From: Clostridiales bacterium UBA6468
GTDB lineage: Bacteria; Bacillota; Clostridia; Oscillospirales; Oscillospiraceae
Assembly (NCBI GenBank): GCA_002436765.1
Contig: DJNI01000044.1
Span: 1-30,455 of the forward strand
Direction of reading: 5' to 3'
Length of the DNA stretch: 30,455 nt
The position numbers and the translations under genes were made by a program. Below the pieces are notes generated by a model, which made no database searches, had not been told where the DNA came from, and worked only from the letters and a program-made list of their open reading frames with translations. Below, piece after piece: positions 1-8,673 of this stretch (position 1 is its first letter; each line of letters begins with the position of its first letter).

Positions 1-77
1 GAGACTTTTACAAGTATCTATGTGTTGCTTTTTACATGGGATTGCAAAAAATTCTATATGATTTTCCGGAAATCCAG

Positions 78-107
78 TTGCAAATAATTCTTTTCCTGTG
101 CTATAAT
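78..107 (+). promoter_or_regulatory. Promoter of the first GntR regulator gene
   Basis: A sigma-A type promoter: TTGCAA at 78-83, an 18-base spacer, and a perfect TATAAT at 102-107 preceded by TGTGC, giving an extended -10. It lies 30 bases upstream of the GntR start codon. A half-site like sequence, ACAAGTAT (10-17), lies upstream, but there is no full copy of the TGTATACA operator found elsewhere in this locus. Confidence 0.6.
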
Positions 108-136
108 TGTAAAAAAATTGGAAAGGGTGCTTGCCA

Positions 137-823
137 ATGGCCACCAAACTCAGCGATACTGCCTACGATGAATTGCTGTCCCGGATCATCTCCTGTCAGT
201 ACCCACCCGGAAGCCTGCTCAGCGAGGAAAAGCTGGTCGCTGAGCTGGGCATCAGCCGCACGCCGATCCGCTCCGCGCTGATCCGTTTGCAGCAGGAGCA
301 CCTGGTTCAGATCATCTCCAAGAAAGGGATCCTGGTTTCTGAAATCACGCCGGAAGGAATCCGGGACCTGTTTAACCTCCGGGATCTGATCGAGCCCTAC
401 GCCATCCGGGAATTCGGCGGCAATTTCAAAAAGGACCAGCTGATCTACTATCTGAATCTGTTTTCCAAGGAATACTCCAAGGATGACTATCAGATCGTCT
501 ATGACAGCGATGTGCAGTTCCATACGGATATTGTCCAGCTGACGGGAAACACATTCCTTTGCGCTTTTTACAATTCTCTGCAAAAGCTGCTGTCCCGGAT
601 CACCCTGATCTGCGGTATCTCCGTTGCGGATCGCGTGGTGGTTTCCAATCAGGAGCACGTGGAGATCGTCCTGTCGCTGCTGAAGGATGATAAGGAATCC
701 GCGGTTGCCATGCTGGAGACCCATCTGAAGGAGGCGCGGGAATCCGCCTATCAGGCGATCCTGATCCAGAAGAACAGGCTGCCGGAAAATATTCGTAGTA
801 TCAGCATTGACACGCTGCGATAA
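137..823 (+). CDS. GntR family transcriptional regulator, FCD (FadR) subfamily
   Basis: A one-component DNA-binding regulator of 228 residues. Residues 5-70 form a winged helix-turn-helix with the family signature SRTPIRSALIRLQQEHLV. The all-helical FCD ligand-binding domain follows, with the usual metal-site pattern visible as D125, H129, H174 and H196. I chose ATG at 137 over an in-frame TTG at 131 because GGAAAGGG at 120-127 is well spaced only for the ATG. FCD regulators typically sense small carboxylates such as sugar acids. It converges on the Liv-type transporter genes across a shared terminator, and a second FCD regulator lies at 12961-13590. Its own target is not shown by the sequence. 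Confidence 0.9.
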   Translation: MATKLSDTAYDELLSRIISCQYPPGSLLSEEKLVAELGISRTPIRSALIRLQQEHLVQIISKKGILVSEITPEGIRDLFNLRDLIEPYAIREFGGNFKKDQLIYYLNLFSKEYSKDDYQIVYDSDVQFHTDIVQLTGNTFLCAFYNSLQKLLSRITLICGISVADRVVVSNQEHVEIVLSLLKDDKESAVAMLETHLKEARESAYQAILIQKNRLPENIRSISIDTLR

Positions 824-828
824 AGGAA

Positions 829-863
829 GCGCCATGGGAGACCTCTCCCATGGCGCTTTTTTT
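829..863. terminator. Bidirectional intrinsic terminator between gntR and livF
   Basis: A perfect 13-bp stem (829-841 with 844-856) with a 2-base loop, followed by seven T on the plus strand (857-863). It ends the gntR transcript. On the opposite strand it follows the livF stop codon (862-864) and is preceded by A bases that become a U-tract for that direction only weakly, so it is strongest for gntR. Confidence 0.85.
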
Positions 864-1578
864 AGCCGCCCAGGTAGGCCTTTTTTACCTCAGGGTTGGT
901 CTCCAGATTGGCGCAGGTGTCCTGAATGACAATTTCGCCTGTCTGGATCACATAGCCGCGATCCGCGGTAGCCAGAGCAACCTTGGAGTTCTGCTCCACA
1001 AACAGAATGGTCGTGCTGTTCTCCCGCAGCTTCTTAACGGCCTCGAAGATCTCGTGGATCACCAGAGGGGCAAGACCCATGGATGGCTCATCCAGAAGCA
1101 GCAGCTTGGGATTGCTGATCATTGCCCGGGCGATGGCCAGCATTTCCTGCTCGCCGCCGGAAAGCGTGCCGCCCAGGGCGTGCTCCCGCTCCCGCAGGCG
1201 CGGAAACAGCTCCAGCATCTTGTCCATATGCCGGGTGATCTCTTCTTTATCCTTGCGAAGATAGGCACCCATGGTGATGTTCTCCCGCACCGTAAGCTTT
1301 GGGAAAATGTGGCGGCCTTCCAGAACCTGGGCCATGCCCATGCCGGTGATTTTGTGGCCCTTCATGCCGGTGATGTCCTTTCCGTCAAAAGTCACCTGAC
1401 CCCGGACGCCTTTTGGGGAGGTCAGACCGGAAAGCGTTTGCAGCAGGGTGGTTTTGCCGGCACCGTTGGAGCCGATCAGGGTAACGATCTCGCCCTCGTT
1501 GACCTCCAGGCTGACGCCCTTCAGGGCGTGGACATTTCCGTAATAGTAATGGAGGTCTTTTACTTCCAATAGCGCCAT
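862..1578 (-). CDS. livF: Liv-type ABC transporter ATP-binding protein (LivF family)
   Basis: One of two ATPases powering a branched-chain amino acid-type (HAAT family) importer at the inner face of the membrane. 238 residues, the normal LivF length. Visible motifs are Walker A GSNGAGKTT (36-44), the ABC signature LSGGEQ (139-144), Walker B LLLLDEP with D163 and E164, and a switch histidine region after it (LFVEQNS, the LivF-type variant). It is the last gene of livK-H-M-G-F and starts 2 bases after the livG stop. Family membership is certain. The substrate is not: the operators at livK suggest a sugar acid rather than an amino acid. Confidence 0.93.
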   Translation of the reverse strand: MALLEVKDLHYYYGNVHALKGVSLEVNEGEIVTLIGSNGAGKTTLLQTLSGLTSPKGVRGQVTFDGKDITGMKGHKITGMGMAQVLEGRHIFPKLTVRENITMGAYLRKDKEEITRHMDKMLELFPRLREREHALGGTLSGGEQEMLAIARAMISNPKLLLLDEPSMGLAPLVIHEIFEAVKKLRENSTTILFVEQNSKVALATADRGYVIQTGEIVIQDTCANLETNPEVKKAYLGG

Positions 1579-1580
1579 AT

Positions 1581-2329
<749 letters not shown>

Positions 2330-2333
<4 letters not shown>

Positions 2334-3334
2334 TTTGCGCTGCCCCCTTTCACGTTTTTCTTATCCAGCCATCCGGCAATGAGATCACCAAGCTTCCGCA
2401 GACCGGAGACACAGCCGCCGGGCAGAAAGCCGATGAAAACCAGCACGATCACACCGTACAGAACGCTGCGCCAGGCCTGGGCGGAGGCCAGCAGTTCGTT
2501 GAGGATCTGGTAGACAAACGCGCCGATCACTGGCCCAAAGACGGTGTTGGTGCCGCCGAAGATGATCATCAGAACGAAGTTGAAGGAAAGAGGCTGGGTA
2601 AAGCTGTCGGATACGATAAAACCGGTGAGGTGGGCCATATAAGCGCCGGCGAAGCCGCACAGGAAGGCACTGATGGCGAAAGCCATGACCTTGTAGTGCC
2701 GGACATTGATGCCCATGCCGTCAGCGGAACGGGTGTTGTCCCGGACGGCCATCATGGCGCGGCCGCACTTGGACCGGCCCAGCAGGGATTTCAGCACAAG
2801 CACGATCACCACAAGCACAAAGGAGAAGTAATAGGTGTAGCGGTAGTCGCTGTTGATATCCAGGCCAAAGAGCATGATGTGATTGGCGTACAGGCCCCGG
2901 AAGGGGTTCAGAACCGGAAGATTGCAGATCAGCTGATAGATGAAGTAGGAGAAAGCAATGGTGGCCAGAATCAGGAACTGGGCCCGAAGCTTGGCGCAGG
3001 GGATGGCAATCAGGCTGCCGATGCCGGCGGACACGAAGGCGGCGATCAGCATACAGAAAATCACGGGGATCCCGGTGTACTGGGACAGCAGCACGGATAC
3101 ATAGCCGCCGATGCCCAGAAAGGCGATGTGTCCAAAGGACATCTGACCGGACATGCCCACAAGGACATCCAGTCCGGAGGCGGCGATGATATACATGCCA
3201 ACCATGGAAAAGAAATACAGACGGTAGGAATTGGTAATCAGGAAGGGCAGCAGGAGAATCAACAGCGTAAACAGCGCAATGGTCACGGTACGGACCTTGC
3301 CGCGGCTGTCCAGAGCTTTGAATGAACGGATCAT
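2330..3334 (-). CDS. livM: Liv-type ABC transporter permease (LivM family)
   Basis: A membrane-spanning subunit of the importer, 334 residues from this start. It has about nine hydrophobic segments, and the conserved central stretch LVGMSGQMSFGHIAFLGIGGY is typical of LivM permeases; the cytoplasmic coupling region includes GRAMMAVRDNTRSADGMGIN. The frame is open for 21 codons further upstream, but ATG at 3334 has AAAGGAGGG (3341-3349) just before it and the longer version would run into livH. The ribosome binding site overlaps the livH stop codon, so the genes are tightly coupled. Confidence 0.92.
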
Positions 3335-3347
3335 GGCTTTCCCTCCT

Positions 3348-4223
3348 TTACACATCGCGGATGGCCTGCTCGTTGAACAGGCCCGTGGGACGGACACAGA
3401 GCATCAGGAACAGCAGCAGATAGGCGACCATATCCTTCATGGTGGAGTTCACATAGCCGCCCACGAAGGATTCGATCATGCCCAGCAGCAGGCCGCCCAC
3501 CATAGCGCCGTAGATATTGCCGAAGCCGCCGGAGACGGAGCTTGCCATGCCCTTGGTGCCAACCTTGCCGCCCAGGGTAATGGCCGCACCGTAAATGGGT
3601 CCCAGCATCATGCCGCAGATGGCTGCGGAGGCGGAGGCCAGGCCCCAGACAATGGCGTTGCTGTTGACGACATTGATCCCGCAGGCCTCGGCGGCCAGCG
3701 CGTCGCTGGCGCAGGCCCGGGTGGCAATGCCGGTTTTTGTCCTGGTCAGGAACAGATGGATGGCCAGCATAGCCAGAGCAGACAGGAAAAAGCTGAGGAT
3801 ACGCTCAGGGGTAATGACGGTACCCAGTACCTTCACGGTGGAGACGCTGAAGATGGGCGGGAACCGAACGGGATTCGCGCCGAAAATCAGCTCGCAGCTG
3901 CCGTTCATGATTTTGCTGAGGCCAAGCGTTACCAGCACCATATAGATGCCCTTGACGCCGCGCTCATTAAAGCGGGAGACAATGCCCACCTGAAGCAGCG
4001 CGCCGAAGAGGAACATGATGACCATGGTCAGCACCAGAGAGAGCCAGAAGGACAGGCCCAGGGTCTGGTACAGAGTAACGCCGATGAGAGATGCCAGAGT
4101 GACCATTTCACTCTGGGCCAGGTTCATAATGCCGGACGCCCGGAAAATAATGCTGTAGCCCAAGCCAACCATTCCGTAAATCGCGCCCATTACCAGACCG
4201 GCAATGATAATTGATACTAGCAC
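3348..4223 (-). CDS. livH: Liv-type ABC transporter permease (LivH family)
   Basis: Partner permease of LivM, 291 residues with about eight hydrophobic segments. The N terminus IIIAGLVMGAIYGMVGLGYS and the stretch MNLAQSEMVTLASLIG are characteristic of LivH. It starts with GTG (4221-4223), supported by AAGGAGG (4231-4237) seven bases upstream. It follows livK at a distance of 137 bases, across a strong hairpin that may lower its expression relative to livK. It is annotated by family; the transported compound is inferred from context, not read from the permease. Confidence 0.92.
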   Translation of the reverse strand: MLVSIIIAGLVMGAIYGMVGLGYSIIFRASGIMNLAQSEMVTLASLIGVTLYQTLGLSFWLSLVLTMVIMFLFGALLQVGIVSRFNERGVKGIYMVLVTLGLSKIMNGSCELIFGANPVRFPPIFSVSTVKVLGTVITPERILSFFLSALAMLAIHLFLTRTKTGIATRACASDALAAEACGINVVNSNAIVWGLASASAAICGMMLGPIYGAAITLGGKVGTKGMASSVSGGFGNIYGAMVGGLLLGMIESFVGGYVNSTMKDMVAYLLLFLMLCVRPTGLFNEQAIRDV

Positions 4224-4292
4224 ACAAACGCCTCCTTAGTCGTTGTTACTATAAGGGAAGCTCCGGAATTTGGGGCTTCCGGGCTTTCAAAA

Positions 4293-4330
4293 AGGAGGGA
4301 TCAGGTTCGATCCAAACCCTGATCCCTCCT
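4293..4330 (-). terminator. Hairpin terminator between livK and livH (probably partial)
   Basis: A perfect 13-bp inverted repeat (4293-4305 with 4318-4330) with a 12-base loop, followed on the minus strand by TTTTT. It lies just after the livK stop. As livH-M-G-F have no obvious promoter of their own, the likely role is partial termination, keeping the binding protein more abundant than the membrane parts. A second weak repeat (GGAAGC 4256-4261, GCTTCC 4275-4280) follows. Confidence 0.75.
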
Positions 4331-4360
4331 GCGGTGTTTCTTTAGGAAAGACTGGAGAAT

Positions 4361-5629
4361 TTACTTTGCCCGGCCGGTGTTCTGCAGGTAGGCATCGTAG
4401 CCGCCGTCGGCTTCCCATTTTTCAAAGGTCTTGGAGCCGCCGTCGCAGTAGATGATGGGGGTGAAGCTGTGCAGAGGCTCCCGGTCGCCCTGGGTGAAGT
4501 CGATGGTTCCGCCGCAGCCCTGCAGGTCATTGATTTGCAGGCAGGCTTCTACCAGCGCGTCACTGTCGTGATTGGTACCGGCCTTGGTGGCTGCTTCAAA
4601 GGCGATCAGCGCCGCGTCGTGCATCCGATAGGTGATACCCAGGGTGGGCAAAGCACCGCCGGACTTTTCGGCATACTTTTCCAGGAAGTCCATGACGTTC
4701 TCGGAAGCGCCGGCCTCTCTGGCTGCGTCCAGGCTCTTGTAGGTGGTATAGGGAACGACACCGATGATGTAGTTGGAGAACTCCTCGCCGCAGACATCCA
4801 CGTGAGAGGTCATCCACTCGTCCTTGTTCATAATGAAGCCGTTGTAGCCGTACTCGCGGAGCTGCTTGACGAAGTTGACGCCGGCGCCGGAGCAGACCAC
4901 ATAGACGATGTCCGGGTTGGCGTTGACAATCTTCATGCACTGGGCGCTGTAATCGGTGTCCAGATGACTTCCGGTTTCGGTGGCAACGATGTTCAGGCCG
5001 GCGGCATCCATCAGAGGCTTGATGTCCTCGTAGTTGGAAATGGAGGCTTCGTCCTGGCCGTAGAAGACAGCTACATTCTCATAGCCCAGCTTCTGGATCA
5101 GCTCTACATAGGTCTTGGCAGTCAGGTTGGCGTTGAAAGCGCCGCGGAAGGAATATTTCTGGTCAGGGGTGACGATGGAGCCGGAGGTGCCGGACATCAG
5201 ATTGAAGATTTTGGCCTCTTCCAGGTAGGGGTAGGCGGCCACAACGTCGGCGGACTGGAAGGAGCCGATAACGGCGTCACAGCCCTTGCCGATCAAATAC
5301 TGAACGCCGGTAACGGCTTCGGAGGGGTTGTTCTGGGTATCGTAAATGACCCATTCCACGTCCTCGCCGTTGATCTTGCCGTTGTAGCGGTCCAGAGCGA
5401 TCTGGAAAGCAATGTCTTCCTCGGTACCCAGCGGCAGACCGGCCAGATAGTTGTAGACGCCGATGCGGTACACGCCGTCGCCGTTGGTGTCGCTGGCGGA
5501 GGCGGTGGTGTCGGCAGCGGCCGTGGGAGCCGCGGTGGTTGCCGCGGGGGTGGAGGGGGTTCCGGAGGCGCAGGCCGCCATGGTCAGGACCATACAGACT
5601 GCAAGGATGGCTGCGAATAACTTCTTCAT
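4361..5629 (-). CDS. livK: Liv-type ABC transporter substrate-binding lipoprotein
   Basis: The extracellular ligand-binding protein of the importer, 422 residues. It starts with a lipoprotein signal peptide: KK, a hydrophobic core, then LTMAAC with the lipidated cysteine at residue 20. A low-complexity Thr/Ala/Pro linker (to about residue 50) is typical of Gram-positive membrane-anchored binding proteins. The mature part is a periplasmic-binding fold type I (ANF/LivK-like, Peripla_BP_6). The frame is open upstream to 5701, but ATG at 5629 has AAGGAGAACC before it and begins the signal peptide. The promoter is flanked by TGTATACA operators shared with the sugar-acid operons, so I infer it binds an aldonate or uronate. 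That ligand is untested, and amino acids remain possible. Confidence 0.9.
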   Translation of the reverse strand: MKKLFAAILAVCMVLTMAACASGTPSTPAATTAAPTAAADTTASASDTNGDGVYRIGVYNYLAGLPLGTEEDIAFQIALDRYNGKINGEDVEWVIYDTQNNPSEAVTGVQYLIGKGCDAVIGSFQSADVVAAYPYLEEAKIFNLMSGTSGSIVTPDQKYSFRGAFNANLTAKTYVELIQKLGYENVAVFYGQDEASISNYEDIKPLMDAAGLNIVATETGSHLDTDYSAQCMKIVNANPDIVYVVCSGAGVNFVKQLREYGYNGFIMNKDEWMTSHVDVCGEEFSNYIIGVVPYTTYKSLDAAREAGASENVMDFLEKYAEKSGGALPTLGITYRMHDAALIAFEAATKAGTNHDSDALVEACLQINDLQGCGGTIDFTQGDREPLHSFTPIIYCDGGSKTFEKWEADGGYDAYLQNTGRAK

Positions 5630-5683
5630 GTTGGTTCTCCTTTTTGTTTGTAGTTTGGTTGGCTGTCTGACTGGGATTTTACT

Positions 5684-5691
5684 TGTATACA
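5684..5691. promoter_or_regulatory. Operator TGTATACA downstream of the livK promoter
   Basis: A perfect 8-bp palindrome in the wider context ACTTGTATACATC. It lies about 10-17 bases after the expected livK start, where a bound repressor would block transcription. The same core occurs at 5827, 13619 and 13828, all in regulatory regions. The core resembles that described for GntR-family regulators such as Bacillus subtilis GntR. A one-mismatch copy (TGTCTACA, 5701-5708) lies between this site and the -10 box. Confidence 0.7.
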
Positions 5692-5707
5692 TCTTGCTCA
5701 TGTCTAC

Positions 5708-5736
5708 AGAATAACGCAGAAAGCTTATTGTGTCAA
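5708..5736 (-). promoter_or_regulatory. livK promoter
   Basis: On the minus strand, TTGACA (5731-5736), a 17-base spacer and TATTCT (5708-5713) form a near-consensus vegetative promoter. Transcription would begin near 5701 and give a leader of about 70 bases. A second candidate just upstream is TTGCAC (5772-5777), 17 bases, TATATA (5749-5754). The region 5630-5863 between livK and the upstream gene is strikingly AT-rich. Confidence 0.75.
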
Positions 5737-5826
5737 TATTGCATATCTTATATAATACCTATTGATATTTTGTGCAATAATGACAATTAAATGTCAGAAA
5801 TATATCTATCGGCGTAGAGATTTACT

Positions 5827-5834
5827 TGTATACA
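5827..5834. promoter_or_regulatory. Operator TGTATACA upstream of the livK promoter
   Basis: A second perfect copy of the palindrome in the context ACTTGTATACATAA, about 91 bases upstream of the livK -35 box and 30 bases past the stop codon of the preceding gene. The distance to the copy at 5684 is 143 bases centre to centre. It could act by looping with that copy or could roadblock read-through from the upstream operon. Confidence 0.6.
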
Positions 5835-5863
5835 TAATAAAAGCAAGAATGATACGCCTGAAT

Positions 5864-7177
5864 TCAGAAGAGGATCGTTCCGCCACGCATGGGAAGATCG
5901 CCGTTTTCGTCGAAGGGCCAATCCTCCGGCTGGGATTCGATCTCCAGATTTGGATCCTTCCGCGCCTGCTCCCAATAGGCCTCGCTGAGCATGATATGCT
6001 CGATATGCAGACTGTTCGGAATGCGCACGACCCTGGGATGCAGCTTGTCGCTGTTGACGCAGGTGCGCAGACACATTTGCAGGCATTCTTTGTCGCTTTC
6101 CATGATTACCGGGATCCGGGAGCTGGAGACGATGGTGCAGGTGATGCAATTCATGTACATGGCGGACAGATCGATCTGGTCAAAAATACGCTGGGTCATA
6201 ACGCTGCAATTCCCCGCGCCGATGGCATTGCCGTGGCTCTCCGGACTCAGATTCAGTACGCCTACCCGCTGGGCTTTCAGGCCGCCGGAAGCATCGGGCG
6301 TGGGAAAGTTGCCCGTAACGTTGGGGTCCATGCCGTCGCCGGAGAAATTTTTGCCCATCTGGTCAACGATCAGCACGTCCGCTTCGTCCACCAGGATCCT
6401 GGGCATGTTGGCCTTGGCCTCCTCCAGAAGACCGGGTTCCACCGCCTCGACGTCCTCAGCAGGCACCACGGCGATCCGGGCGGTTTCATCAAAGGCGTTT
6501 TCGATCGCGGCAACGGCAAACAGCACCGGGGCATTTTTCAGGATACACCGGCCGAACAGCGGGATATTTTTTGCCATGCGGCCGATACCCTGGCTGTGGC
6601 AGACCTCTGCGCCGTGCTGCTTGCCCAGCCCTATGGCCATCATTTTCATGATACCGCTTTCGTACTTTCCCCGGAAGGCCGAGTGGGGCTTGACACGGCA
6701 GTTAACGATGATTCCGTCTGCCTGAGCGGCATATTTGTCAATATAGACCGTCTGGCCCTCATCGTTGACGCCAATGGGCACGACCTCCATGGAAGAGCGG
6801 ATAGGACAGCCCAGATAGGCCTCCGTGCAGCCGTAGTCTTCCACGATTTTTTGCTGTCCCTGGGCGGTGGCGCCGCCGTGGCTGCCCATGGCGGGAACGA
6901 TAAAAGGCTCCGCGCCGCATGCCTTTACGAAATCCACAATGGTTTTGGTAATCAGCGCCACGTTGGCCACGCCGCGGCTGCCGACGGTAATGGCAATACG
7001 CATCCCGGGCCGGAACCGATCTGCCAGCCCCGCCTCCCGCAGTTCCGCGGTCAGCACTGCCGGGATCTGCTCGGGCTCCAGCTTGGGCCGGGGGAAAATC
7101 TGCTTCACTCGGAACATTTTGGGCACAGGCACATCCCGTACCTTTTCGGCAATCATGGGGCGCAGTCTTTCTTTCAC
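5864..7177 (-). CDS. LarA-superfamily protein (nickel-pincer hydroxyacid racemase/epimerase family)
   Basis: A 437-residue homologue of lactate racemase LarA (DUF2088 region in the N-terminal half). LarA enzymes use a nickel-pincer nucleotide and isomerise 2-hydroxyacids; members acting on gluconate (2-epimerases) are known. Visible landmarks are MGSHGG with H100, KPHSAFRGKYESG with H165, then K178 and H194. The last two keep the 16-residue spacing between the cofactor-binding Lys and Ni-binding His of LarA, although H165 to K178 is 13 residues rather than the 10 of LarA. It starts with GTG, preceded by AGGAGG (7185-7190). It is the last gene of the uxaA operon, 14 bases after uxaA. I infer a C2 epimerase for an aldonate of this pathway; the substrate is unknown. 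The cofactor genes larB, larC and larE are not in the window. Confidence 0.75.
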   Translation of the reverse strand: MKERLRPMIAEKVRDVPVPKMFRVKQIFPRPKLEPEQIPAVLTAELREAGLADRFRPGMRIAITVGSRGVANVALITKTIVDFVKACGAEPFIVPAMGSHGGATAQGQQKIVEDYGCTEAYLGCPIRSSMEVVPIGVNDEGQTVYIDKYAAQADGIIVNCRVKPHSAFRGKYESGIMKMMAIGLGKQHGAEVCHSQGIGRMAKNIPLFGRCILKNAPVLFAVAAIENAFDETARIAVVPAEDVEAVEPGLLEEAKANMPRILVDEADVLIVDQMGKNFSGDGMDPNVTGNFPTPDASGGLKAQRVGVLNLSPESHGNAIGAGNCSVMTQRIFDQIDLSAMYMNCITCTIVSSSRIPVIMESDKECLQMCLRTCVNSDKLHPRVVRIPNSLHIEHIMLSEAYWEQARKDPNLEIESQPEDWPFDENGDLPMRGGTILF

Positions 7178-7191
7178 GCAAATTCCTCCTT

Positions 7192-8658
7192 CTACATGGT
7201 CACGCCGTCCTTGAAGATGGCAATTTCCCGGTAGCCGCGGCGGTCCGCGGCGGTCTGCTCTCCGGAGGCCACCGCGATCACATATTGCAGCAGCCGCTCC
7301 GCGGCCTCCGGAACAGGCTCTCCGTCCGCTACGGGACCGGCGCTGAAATCGATCCAGCCGGCCTTTCCGGCGCTGAGCCGGTCATTGGTGGAAATTTTGA
7401 TCGTCGGCACGGGGGCTCCGAAGGGGGTTCCCCGTCCTGTGGTGAACAGGATCAGCTGGGCTCCGGCAGCCGTCAGCGCTGTGGTGCTGACCAGGTCGTT
7501 GCCCGGACCGTACAGCAGGTTCAGGCCCGGTGTGCGAATGCTGTCGCCGTAGTCCAGTACGCCGTTCACCGGCGCGGTTCCGCCCTTCTGCACACAGCCC
7601 AGAGACTTGTCCTCCAGAGTCGTGATACCGCCTGCCTTATTGCCGGGAGAGGGGTTCTCATAGACGACCTGTCCATGGGCCGTGAAATAGCGCTTAAAGC
7701 CATCGATCATGGCGACCGCGGCCTCAAAGGTCCGCGGATCCCGGCAGCGATTCAGCAGCAGCTGTTCCGCGCCGAACATCTCCGGCACCTCGGTCAAAAT
7801 GGAGCTGCCGCCGCAGGCGATCAACTGGTCGCTGAAAGCGCCGACGGTGGGATTTGCCGTAATGCCGGACAGGCCATCGGAGCCGCCGCATTTCATGCCC
7901 ACCACCAGTTTGTCCAGAGGCAGACTCTGCCGCCGGAATCCGCGGCAATAGGCGGCCAATTCCTCCAGCAGACGGCGGCCCTCGGCAAGCTCGTCTTCCA
8001 CCTGCTGGCAGACAAGGAATCTGACCCGGGCGGGGTCATATTCCCCCAGCTCCTGGCGGAAGGCGTCTACGGTGTTGTTTTCACAGCCCAGGCCCAGTAC
8101 CAGAACGCCACCGGCGTTTGGGTGGCGGCACAGGGCGGCCAGAAGCTTTCGGGTCCTGGCGTGGTCGTCTCCCATCTGGCTGCATCCGTAGGGATGCGGG
8201 AACGCGTAGATTCCCTCCAAAGAGCCCTCGCGCAGATCCTGGCCTCGAGCGGCCAGAGTCTGGGCTGTGCCGTTGACGCAGCCTACCGTGGGAATGATCC
8301 AGATCTCGTTGCGGGTCGCCGCCCGGCCGTCCGGACGAAGATACCCCTGAAAGGAGAGCTTCCGGGCGGGGGGCTGGCGGTATTGGGCCGGTGTATAGGT
8401 ATAGTCCCCGCCCCCGGACAGGGCGGTTTTTAGATTGTGGGTATGGACCCACTGGCCCGGCTCGATGGGCGCTGTGGCGCAGCCGATGGGGAAGCCGTAC
8501 TTTATGACCGGCGCTCCCGGGGCGATCGGTTCCAGGGCCATCTTATGCCCCTGAGGGATCTCCGCCGAAGGTCCCCAGGGCGTCTCCGTTCCCGGAGCGA
8601 TCGGCCGCAGAGCGACTGCTACGTTGTCCCGGGGGTGAATGCGGATCAGGTCTGCCAT
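7192..8658 (-). CDS. uxaA: Altronate dehydratase (UxaA)
   Basis: Predicted to convert D-altronate to 2-keto-3-deoxy-D-gluconate (EC 4.2.1.7) in the cytoplasm. At 488 residues it has the usual full length: an N-terminal SAF-type domain (about 1-80), then the two parts of the UxaA/GarD dehydratase region. Conserved stretches visible are GYLRPDGRAATRNEIWIIPT, PYGCSQMGDD, KCGGSDGLSGITANP and TGRGTPFG; cysteines in these stretches are the likely iron ligands. GGGGGA precedes the ATG. It lies 15 bases after uxaB and 14 before the LarA-like gene. The related enzyme galactarate dehydratase is an alternative, but the adjacent uxaB favours altronate. Confidence 0.92.
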   Translation of the reverse strand: MADLIRIHPRDNVAVALRPIAPGTETPWGPSAEIPQGHKMALEPIAPGAPVIKYGFPIGCATAPIEPGQWVHTHNLKTALSGGGDYTYTPAQYRQPPARKLSFQGYLRPDGRAATRNEIWIIPTVGCVNGTAQTLAARGQDLREGSLEGIYAFPHPYGCSQMGDDHARTRKLLAALCRHPNAGGVLVLGLGCENNTVDAFRQELGEYDPARVRFLVCQQVEDELAEGRRLLEELAAYCRGFRRQSLPLDKLVVGMKCGGSDGLSGITANPTVGAFSDQLIACGGSSILTEVPEMFGAEQLLLNRCRDPRTFEAAVAMIDGFKRYFTAHGQVVYENPSPGNKAGGITTLEDKSLGCVQKGGTAPVNGVLDYGDSIRTPGLNLLYGPGNDLVSTTALTAAGAQLILFTTGRGTPFGAPVPTIKISTNDRLSAGKAGWIDFSAGPVADGEPVPEAAERLLQYVIAVASGEQTAADRRGYREIAIFKDGVTM

Positions 8659-8673
8659 AGCCGGTCCCCCGGA

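Noticed and set aside
36..281. A short plus-strand frame overlapping the start of the first GntR gene
   Set aside because: It covers the promoter and overlaps the regulator in another frame; no family features.
5781..5796. Near-palindrome TGACAATTAAATGTCA as a further operator
   Set aside because: It occurs once, differs from TGTATACA, and has mismatches at the centre; chance is likely in such AT-rich sequence.
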